NCBI GenBank assembly: GCA_026400415.1
Contig: JAPLPA010000389.1
Span: forward strand, 1 to 12,390
From: Afipia sp.
GTDB taxonomy: Bacteria > Pseudomonadota > Alphaproteobacteria > Rhizobiales > Xanthobacteraceae
DNA length: 12,390 nucleotides
Direction of reading: 5' to 3'
This document shows, one piece after another, positions 6,941-12,390 of this stretch. The notes below the pieces were generated by a model. That model was not told the DNA's origin. It saw only the letters and a program-made list of their open reading frames with translations, and searched no databases. A program made the translations under genes and the position numbers. How positions within the stretch are numbered: the stretch's first letter is position 1; the number at the start of each line of letters is the position of its first letter.

Positions 6941-7740
6941 TATGACGGAACCGTGCCAATCCAGAATAAATTTCGTGCAGAGAAGACGGCATCGCGGCTA
7001 AATTCAGTTCCGGCAAATGCTTCATGGAAATTCTGCGACACGCAACCACGAATTTCAGAACGCAAGAGTGGGAGCAGGAAAGAAAGCAGCTTTCGAAAAA
7101 GCTACCCTGTTCCGCTGAACAAGAAATATCGCGCTTTAGTAGTGACTTATCGGCATAGCGCCGCAAAGCAGTTCGAAAACCCGGTTTGGCGCTTATCGAT
7201 CGTTACCGGATTATGAATTTATTTTAGACGTTCGCTGGTTTTGCGACACTGGTGCGACATTTCGATTCTGTGCGCAGATTCAAAACCTTGCCGTTTTGTC
7301 ATAATCGACACCGCGTTTGTCGGCGCACCGAAGTTTAAATTTGCAGCGTCACCGCTCAATCAAATCCGTTGCGAGACAAGAAAGCTCTGTTATTCCCACT
7401 CCATCGTGATGTTCGCGGTTTTTTCAGATCAGGGCGGTCTGAGAATCTCGGACAGGCGGACAAATCGGCGACGATGCGTGTGTTAGCGGTGCTTTCCTAC
7501 CGATGATTGTTTTCGAATCCGCATGATTGGCGGGATCGGAGTTTTGTGTCGAAATTTCTCTGACTTTGCTTCGTGGTTTCACCGGCAAGGTAACAACAAG
7601 AGAGTGGCGCAGAAGACAGACTTTTATCGGGGAGAGCCGGGGTGATGAAGGTTTAAGGGTAGACGGGCAGGACGAGCTGACGTTTGAACGATTTTCGTTC
7701 GGCTGACGCAAAGCGAACTTGAGACAAATCATTAAGACAG
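6941..7740. other. Non-coding, AT-richer region upstream of dnaA; candidate regulatory or origin DNA
   Basis: About 800 bp without a credible gene: the ORFs here have no family resemblance and poor starts. The sequence is visibly AT-richer than its surroundings, especially around 7195-7230. Four GANTC sites (7264, 7277, 7443, 7515) lie within 256 bp; GANTC is the target of the cell-cycle methylase CcrM in alphaproteobacteria. A small imperfect inverted repeat, GTCTGAG (7437-7443) and CTCGGAC (7447-7453), surrounds the third site. I found only one weak DnaA-box-like 9-mer (TTATTCCCA, 7390-7398), no TTAA-N7-TTAA CtrA site and no convincing sigma-70 promoter. A role as dnaA promoter region is likely from position; an origin role is unproven. 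Confidence 0.4.
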
Positions 7741-7746
7741 CAGCTT

Positions 7747-7774
7747 GCCGCGTTCACTGCGCGGCGGGAGGGGG
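7747..7774 (+). promoter_or_regulatory. Hairpin followed by a strong Shine-Dalgarno sequence
   Basis: GCCGCG (7747-7752) and CGCGGC (7760-7765) form a perfect 6-bp stem with a 7-nt loop. Immediately after comes GGGAGGGGGA (about 7766-7775), one of the strongest Shine-Dalgarno-like sequences in the window, six bases before the ATG at 7781. That ATG opens a 40-codon ORF, not dnaA. Confidence 0.45.
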
Positions 7775-7780
7775 ATATTC

Positions 7781-7903
7781 ATGCCTTTGATACAGAGCTT
7801 GCAGCAACATTCCGCCGCAAATTCGACCGGCAATCCAATTTATTCCGCTGCGCGCGCTGACGTCGCGCCGGATAGTTTACCGCCTTATCCGAGTACGCGC
7901 TGA
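7781..7903 (+). CDS. Possible 40-aa leader peptide upstream of dnaA
   Basis: The ORF starts MPLIQSLQQHSAANSTGNP and ends YPSTR; it resembles no family I know. The case for translation is the very strong Shine-Dalgarno sequence (GGGAGGGGG) at ideal spacing from the ATG. The case against is its short length, ordinary composition and third-position GC content that looks lower than in the genes around it. Its stop codon TGA (7901-7903) forms part of a perfect hairpin stem at 7897-7914, a layout reminiscent of attenuator leader peptides. No run of one amino acid codon is seen, so a specific amino-acid sensor is not evident. It ends 157 nt before the dnaA start at 8061 and is in another frame. Confidence 0.3.
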   Translation: MPLIQSLQQHSAANSTGNPIYSAARADVAPDSLPPYPSTR

Positions 7904-7914
7904 CCGCTCAGCGC
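7897..7914 (+). promoter_or_regulatory. Perfect 7-bp hairpin overlapping the stop of the leader ORF
   Basis: GCGCTGA (7897-7903) and TCAGCGC (7908-7914) pair perfectly around the loop CCGC. The TGA in the left arm is the stop codon of the 40-codon ORF. The following CTTCCTTTC is pyrimidine-rich but not a true T-run, so a weak or regulated terminator is possible while a strong intrinsic terminator is not. Confidence 0.45.
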
Positions 7915-8060
7915 CTTCCTTTCACATTCGCAACGTTGCCTGCGGCATTCGCGCCGATCGAGGCCTCGTCCGCCGAATTGAGTGAAGGCGATTGGGACGG
8001 TCGCGCAATTCCATCGCCGGCATCACTCGCCGCATCAGAAACTCAACCAGAAAAGTCAAA

Positions 8061-9507
8061 ATGCAAATGGCAACCTCGGTAAAATTGGAACAGCACGCGG
8101 ACATAGAAAACGACATCTGGGAGCGCGTTAAAGTACGACTGCGCAGCAGCGTCGGCGAAGACGTCTATACGAGCTGGTTTGCGCGGATGGACATTGAGAG
8201 CGTCAGCGCCGATTGCGTTCGCATCTCGGTACCGACCAAGTTTCTCAGGAGCTGGATACAGGCGCATTATTCAGACCTCGTGCTGACCTGCTGGCAGGCC
8301 GAAGCGCCTCACGTGAAGCGCGTCGATCTCGTCGTTCGCAGCGCCATGCGCTGCCCGCCGCCTGTGAAGGACGCCCGAACTCAGATCGATGAGCGCGCGA
8401 CCTCGCGCAACGACAATCGCCCCGTCACCGAATTGCGCGTTGCGGCGACAGCGCCGGTCTCGGCAAGCCACGATGCGCTGGGCGGCTCGCCGCTCGACCC
8501 GCGCCTGACATTCGGGACTTTCGTTGTCGGACGCTCCAACACGCTGGCACATGCCGCCGCACGGCAGGTTGCCGAAGGACGACGCGGCGACAGCGTTATG
8601 TTCAATCCGCTTTACATCCATGCGGGCGTGGGCCTCGGTAAAACCCATCTGCTGCAAGCCGTGACTTGGGCCGGCAACTCGGGTGCCGAACGCAAGGTGC
8701 TTTATCTCACCGTCGAGAAATTCATGTACGGCTTCGTCGCCGCACTGAAATCGCAGACGGCGCTCGCCTTCAAGGAAGCGCTGCGTGGCATTGACGTGTT
8801 GGTCATCGACGATCTGCAGTTCCTGCAGGGTAAATCCACGCAGGCCGAATTCTGCCACACGTTGAACGCACTGATAGATGCGGGACGTCAGGTGGTGATC
8901 GCCGCGGATCGTCCGCCATCGGACCTGGAGGCGCTCGACGAACGCGTGCGTTCGCGTCTTGCCGGCGGGCTGGTTGTCGAGATGGGTTCGCTCGTCGAGG
9001 AATTGCGGCTCGATATCCTGAAGTCGCGTGTCACTGCGGCGCGCACGCACCACGCGACATTCGATGGAATATCTCGCAAAAACCATCACGCATAATGGCC
9101 GCGATCTCGAAGGCGCCATCAACCGCCTGCTCGCGCACTCCAAGCTCAACGCCACCGCCGTCACGCTGGAGATGGCAGAGCGCGAAGTGCGCGACCTGAT
9201 CCGCCCGCAGGAACCCAAGCGCGTCAAGATCGAGGACATCCAGCGGGTTGTCGCGCGACAATACAATGTCAGCCGCTCGGATTTACTCTCGTCACGCCGC
9301 ACGGCGAACGTAGTGCGCCCTCGTCAGGTCGCGATGTATCTTGCGAAAACCCTGACGCTCCGTTCATTGCCGGAAATCGGGCGCCGTTTCGGCGGCCGCG
9401 ACCACACCACGGTGCTGCATGCGGTTCGCAAGATCGAAGCCCTCGTCGCCAAGGACATTTCGCTGTCCGACGAGGTCGAATTGCTGAAACGGCAGTTGCA
9501 GGAATAA
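8061..9507 (+). pseudogene. dnaA: Chromosomal replication initiator DnaA, frameshifted
   Basis: DnaA melts the origin and recruits the helicase. Counted from the ATG at 8061: domain I at about 18-92 (WERVKVRLRSSVGEDVYTSWF), a variable domain II, then the AAA+ domain with Walker A GVGLGKTH (189-196), Walker B VLVIDDLQF (246-254), sensor I VVIAADRP (from 278) and arginine-finger box LDERVRSRL (292-300). After HHATFD (GAT, 9063-9065) the frame is lost; it would stop at 9095. The rest (EYLAKTITHNGRDLEG sensor II; domain IV with GGRDHTTVLHAVRKI) reads in another frame from 9067 to 9507. Related proteins have about six more residues here (of the type VPDAVL), so about 17 nt are missing. An ATG at 9064 could start a 147-aa C-terminal fragment but has no Shine-Dalgarno sequence. 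The start is uncertain: 8061, 8067, or TTG 7992; none has a good ribosome-binding site. No other lesion is seen. Confidence 0.9.
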
Positions 9508-9710
9508 TCCGACAAACAAGCGCGGGGATAGCCGGGATCACGGCGTCCTCGCCCTTGCATCCCACCGCCAACCACGTCACCTTACGCTCCCCCGCGGACC
9601 CGGCTTGACGCCAAGTTCTGCCGGCTGCGGGCATCGGTTGTCGTGGAGCGCTTCCCCAGCTGCGCCCGACACATTCAATAAAGTTTGGTTTGGGATCGGG
9701 CGGAATTGCC
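9508..9710 (+). other. dnaA-dnaN intergenic region
   Basis: The 203 bp between dnaA and dnaN hold no ORF I can support. A TTGACG (9605-9610) could be a -35 element, but nothing like a -10 lies 16-18 nt downstream. There is no clear terminator, so dnaN may be read both from dnaA and from its own, unidentified promoter. Confidence 0.4.
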
Positions 9711-10829
9711 ATGAAAGTCACAGTCGAGCGCGCGCAACTTCTCAAATCGCTGGGTCACGTCCATCGCGTGGTCGAACGGCGCAATACGATTCCAATATTG
9801 GGCAACGTGCTGATCCGCAGCGAAAAGTCGCGCCTCAGCCTGAAAGCCACCGACCTCGATCTCGAAGTGACCGAAACGCTGGCCGCAGAAACCGGAACCG
9901 GCGGTTCGACGACGGTCCCGGCCCATATGTTTTACGATATCGTGCGCAAGCTGCCGGACGGCTCGCAGATCGTGCTGGAAGGCGACGGCGATCGCTCGGT
10001 GCTGGCGATCCGCGCAGGACGCTCGCGCTTTACGTTGCAGACATTGCCGGAAAGTGATTTCCCAGATTTGGCCGCCGGTGACATGACGCATTCGTTCACG
10101 CTTGCGGCAAAAGACATGAAGCGGCTGATCGATCGCACGCAATTTGCAATCTCGACGGAAGAGACCCGCTACTATCTCAACGGCATTTATCTGCACGCAG
10201 CAGGCTCGGCAAAGTCCGCGACGTTGCGCGCAGTTGCAACCGATGGCCATCGACTGGCCCAAGTCGATCTGCCGTTGCCGAAAAGCGCTGCCGGTATGCC
10301 GGGCGTCATCGTGCCGCGCAAAACCGTCGGCGAAGTGCAGCGACTGATCGAGGATAACGAGTCCGAGGTAAAGATCGAACTCTCCACCGGCAAGATTCGA
10401 TTCACGATCGGTGACGTGGTGCTGACCTCGAAGCTGATCGACGGCACGTTCCCCGATTACGGCCGCGTCATTCCGCAGAACAACGACAAGGAACTGGTCG
10501 TCGATAAGAAGGATTTCGAAGCGGCTGTTGACCGCGTCTCGACCATTTCATCCGAGCGGGGCCGCGCTGTGAAGCTGGCGCTGTCTCCAGGCAAACTCGT
10601 TCTCTCGGTGACAAACCCTGACTCAGGCAGCGCCACCGAAGAACTCGAAGTCGAATACGCATCGGACGCGTTGGATATCGGATTCAACTCACGCTATCTG
10701 CTCGACATTGCGGCTCAGATCGAAGGCGAAGTGGCTGTGTTGCGCCTCGCCGATCCCGGTTCGCCAACGCTGGTGCAGGACAAGGATTCCAAGGGCGCGC
10801 TCTACGTCCTGATGCCGATGCGGGTGTAG
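9711..10829 (+). CDS. dnaN: DNA polymerase III subunit beta (sliding clamp)
   Basis: The 372-residue protein is a ring-forming clamp that tethers DNA polymerase III and many repair factors to DNA. The start MKVTVERAQLLKSLGHVHRV is the typical alphaproteobacterial N-terminus, and the three clamp domains can be followed without a gap. Recognisable blocks are RRNTIPILGNV (about 28-38), RFTLQTLPESDFP, RYYLNGIYLH, ATDGHRLAQVDL, GTFPDYGRVIP and the C-terminal ending YVLMPMRV; this last segment (MPMR) lines the hydrophobic partner-binding pocket. Length is normal for the family. A frame upstream from 9690 (MGSGGIA) is open but not conserved, so I chose the ATG at 9711. It lies 203 bp after dnaA and 30 bp before recF. 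Confidence 0.98.
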   Translation: MKVTVERAQLLKSLGHVHRVVERRNTIPILGNVLIRSEKSRLSLKATDLDLEVTETLAAETGTGGSTTVPAHMFYDIVRKLPDGSQIVLEGDGDRSVLAIRAGRSRFTLQTLPESDFPDLAAGDMTHSFTLAAKDMKRLIDRTQFAISTEETRYYLNGIYLHAAGSAKSATLRAVATDGHRLAQVDLPLPKSAAGMPGVIVPRKTVGEVQRLIEDNESEVKIELSTGKIRFTIGDVVLTSKLIDGTFPDYGRVIPQNNDKELVVDKKDFEAAVDRVSTISSERGRAVKLALSPGKLVLSVTNPDSGSATEELEVEYASDALDIGFNSRYLLDIAAQIEGEVAVLRLADPGSPTLVQDKDSKGALYVLMPMRV

Positions 10830-10859
10830 CGCCTTCGGTTCTGCTATAGGGCGGGCACC

Positions 10860-11999
10860 ATGACCGTCTCCCGCATCCTGCGCCTGAGCCTCAACCACTT
10901 CCGCAACTACCGGAGCGCGATCGTCGAGACGCGCGGCGATCTTGTGGTGCTGGTCGGCCCCAACGGCGCAGGGAAAACTAACTGTCTCGAAGCCATTTCC
11001 TTTCTCTCACCCGGACGCGGATTGCGACGTGCCACGCTCGATGATGTGGCGGACAATCAGGGTGATGGATCGTGGGCTGTCTCTGCCGAAGTCGAGGGTG
11101 AAGTCGGCCTTGCGACATTGGGCACCGGCATCGATCCACCGGGCTCGGATGGCACATCTGGCAGCCGCCGCAACCGCATCGACCGCGAACCCGTAACGTC
11201 AGCCGCCGCCTTCGGCGATCACTTGCGCATGGTATGGCTGACACCCGCGATGGATGGATTGTTCACGGGAGCCGCGTCCGACCGGCGGCGGTTCTTCGAC
11301 CGTTTTGTGCTTGCCATCGACACTGAGCACTCCGGGCGTGTGTCGGCGCTGGAACGCAGCCTGCGTTCGCGCAATCGCCTGCTTGAAGACCGCAATTTCA
11401 ATTCTCACTGGTGCGACGCCATTGAACGCGAGACCGCAGAGCTTGCGGTGGCAGTCGCGGCGCAACGCGGACAGACCTTGCAGAGTCTATCGGCCACGCT
11501 CGCGACGCGCGGCGGCAAATCCGCATTCCCGTCCGCACAGATTGCGCTCGACGGCTGGATGGAAAATGCGCTGATGTCCGAGAAGGCGACCGCCATCGAG
11601 GATCGCTACCGCGAAATTTTGCGAGAGAGCCGCGTGAAAGATGCTGCCGCTGGCCGCACCACCAATGGTCCGCACACCACCGATCTGCAGGTGATTTACG
11701 CGCCGAAAAATATGCCGGCCAAAGATGCATCCACGGGTGAGCAGAAGGCATTGCTGATAGGACTGATCCTCGCGCACGCCAATCTCGTCGCGGAGATGAC
11801 GGGCATCACACCGTTACTATTGCTCGATGAAGTGGTTGCTCATCTCGACCCCAACCGCCGCCGCGCTCTGTTCGATGAATTGCTGCAACTTGGCGCGCAG
11901 GTGTGGATGACAGGGGCGGACCCCGCAGCCTTCACCGACATCGACCTCGGCGCCGATATTTTCAGTGTCGAAGCTGGCCAGGTGTCGCGGCAGGCTTAG
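10860..11999 (+). CDS. recF: DNA replication and repair protein RecF
   Basis: The 379-residue SMC-like ATPase recognises gapped DNA and, with RecO and RecR, helps load RecA. Walker A GPNGAGKT is at 33-40, preceded by LNHFRNYRS, the usual RecF opening. The ABC-type signature STGEQKALLIGLILAHA begins at 291, Walker B LLLLDE is at 319-324 and the D-loop HLD at 328-330. The region 60-115 is rich in Gly, Asp and Arg and looks like the variable lobe. All catalytic motifs are intact and the length is normal. The ATG follows dnaN by 30 bp with a modest GGGCGGG upstream, so the two genes are probably co-transcribed. No clear terminator follows it; only a 6-bp stem with an 11-nt loop at 12014-12036, lacking a T-run. 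Confidence 0.97.
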   Translation: MTVSRILRLSLNHFRNYRSAIVETRGDLVVLVGPNGAGKTNCLEAISFLSPGRGLRRATLDDVADNQGDGSWAVSAEVEGEVGLATLGTGIDPPGSDGTSGSRRNRIDREPVTSAAAFGDHLRMVWLTPAMDGLFTGAASDRRRFFDRFVLAIDTEHSGRVSALERSLRSRNRLLEDRNFNSHWCDAIERETAELAVAVAAQRGQTLQSLSATLATRGGKSAFPSAQIALDGWMENALMSEKATAIEDRYREILRESRVKDAAAGRTTNGPHTTDLQVIYAPKNMPAKDASTGEQKALLIGLILAHANLVAEMTGITPLLLLDEVVAHLDPNRRRALFDELLQLGAQVWMTGADPAAFTDIDLGADIFSVEAGQVSRQA

Positions 12000-12047
12000 G
12001 GCTAAAATCGCCTCGGTGGGCCGGCGAAAACCACCGGAGAATCAGGG

Positions 12048-12065
12048 TTTTCCACAGCGGGAAAA
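12048..12065. promoter_or_regulatory. DnaA-box-like 9-mer inside a short inverted repeat
   Basis: TTTTCCACA (12048-12056) differs by one base from the DnaA box TTATCCACA. It overlaps an inverted repeat, TTTTCC-N6-GGAAAA (12048-12065). This is the best DnaA-box match I found in the intergenic DNA of the window; a single near-match can occur by chance. Confidence 0.3.
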
Positions 12066-12081
12066 ATAGCGTTTTGCGGCC

Positions 12082-12123
12082 TTGAAAAACAGTCGAAAAC
12101 TCCTATCTATTCAAGAGCTTGAA
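12082..12123 (+). promoter_or_regulatory. Candidate gyrB promoter with adjacent palindrome
   Basis: TTGAAA (12082-12087) and TATCTA (12104-12109), 16 nt apart, could be -35 and -10 elements. Directly after lies TTCAAG-N2-CTTGAA (12110-12123), with perfect 6-bp arms, at the expected transcription start; the same CTTGAA motif also occurs at 12081-12086. This is a good position for a repressor site. A second TTGACA (12169-12174) nearer to gyrB has no convincing -10 partner. Confidence 0.3.
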
Positions 12124-12226
12124 CTAAGCCACTTTGTTCTATGCGACACCCCGTTTTCATGGCACAAATTGACAATCGGGACAGCAATTTCGGCGAACCG
12201 ATTCGACCACCCACAAAGGCACTCGC

Positions 12227-12390
12227 ATGACTGGACCAGCCCGGCAAAAGAGCGCCGAACCTGCGCCGAATCCCGGCGCGGAATACGGTGCAGAATCGAT
12301 CCGGGTGCTGAAGGGCCTCGACGCTGTTCGCAAGCGTCCAGGCATGTATATCGGCGACACCGATGACGGCTCCGGTCTGCATCACATGGT
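12227..12390 (+). CDS. gyrB: DNA gyrase subunit B (partial, N-terminal part)
   Basis: This is the first 54 codons of gyrB, running off the right edge. After a poorly conserved head (MTGPARQKSAEPAPNPGAEY) comes the start of the GHKL ATPase domain: ESIRVLKGLDAVRKRPGMYI followed by GDTDDGSGLHHM, which is diagnostic of GyrB and ParE, with the GyrB reading favoured by the recF-gyrB order. GyrB provides the ATP-driven step of negative supercoiling together with GyrA. The ATG at 12227 is preceded by AAAGG nine bases upstream. The 227 bp from recF contain the candidate promoter and palindrome listed above. Confidence 0.95.
   Translation, partial: MTGPARQKSAEPAPNPGAEYGAESIRVLKGLDAVRKRPGMYIGDTDDGSGLHHM

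Noticed and set aside
6366..7166. Long minus-strand ORF (266 codons) across rpsT and its flanks
   Set aside because: It runs antisense to rpsT, its promoter and its terminator, has no recognisable domain, and its composition is that of a shadow frame.
7390..7420. Minus-strand ending that reads ITMEWE-stop, reminiscent of the EWE end of GMP synthase
   Set aside because: The frame is closed by a stop only about a dozen codons upstream and shows no further similarity, so it is a chance match rather than a gene relic.
7241..7486. 81-codon ORF in the dnaA upstream region
   Set aside because: It has no good ribosome-binding site, no family resemblance and mixed composition.
9055..9100. Programmed +1 frameshift as explanation of the dnaA split
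   Set aside because: No slippery or slow codon and no stimulating structure is evident at the junction, and a shift alone would still leave about six lid residues missing.
8271..9302. Long minus-strand ORF (343 codons) opposite dnaA
   Set aside because: It is a mirror frame of the GC-rich dnaA coding sequence, with an arginine- and histidine-rich product and no known family.
12014..12036. Hairpin CGGTGG/CCACCG after recF as terminator
   Set aside because: The stem is only 6 bp with an 11-nt loop and no T-run follows, so it does not meet the criteria for an intrinsic terminator.

Overview
The window looks like a chromosomal segment of an alphaproteobacterium of the order Hyphomicrobiales, most probably the Bradyrhizobium/Nitrobacter/Afipia family (Nitrobacteraceae). 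This rests on the order rpsT - dnaA - dnaN - recF - gyrB, on protein sequences that closely resemble what I know of DnaA, DnaN and S20 from that family, and on a DUF3551-type small secreted protein, which is typical of it. The genus is not resolved. Base composition is moderately GC-rich, with a clearly more AT-rich stretch in front of dnaA.

Layout: 1-367 (-) is the start of a DUF3095 gene that runs off the left edge; 467-751 (-) is a small DUF3551-like exported protein; 917-1268 (+) is a YccF-family membrane protein broken by a frameshift; 1373-2869 (+) is a membrane diguanylate cyclase; 2959-3035 (+) is tRNA-Arg(CCG); 3063-5072 (+) holds a short-chain dehydrogenase, a small exported protein and a dienelactone hydrolase, closed by a bidirectional terminator; 5142-5798 (-) is msrA and 5940-6257 (-) a two-helix membrane protein. 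From 6405 on, everything reads rightward: an rpsT promoter, a roughly 180-nt leader, rpsT and its terminator; about 1.1 kb of non-coding DNA; then dnaA, dnaN, recF and the first 54 codons of gyrB.

The right half is the replication-initiation cluster: DnaA (initiator), DnaN (sliding clamp), RecF (gap repair and clamp/RecR loading) and GyrB (supercoiling). The left half is ordinary housekeeping and signalling.

The most striking observation is that dnaA, normally essential, is split between two reading frames at about 9066, where by comparison with the family about 17 nt (six residues of the AAA+ lid) are missing. YccF shows the same kind of lesion at about 1103, where its inter-domain linker is missing. 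Both lengths are 2 modulo 3, and no other damage is visible in either gene. This could be a sequencing or assembly artefact, very recent mutation, or, least likely, a genuinely split DnaA. The second point of interest is the dnaA upstream region. It carries four GANTC sites in 256 bp and, nearer the gene, a hairpin, a strong Shine-Dalgarno sequence, a 40-codon ORF, and a perfect 7-bp hairpin that contains that ORF's stop codon: an attenuator-like layout. I see no clear novel multi-gene system (defence, CRISPR or mobile element) here.
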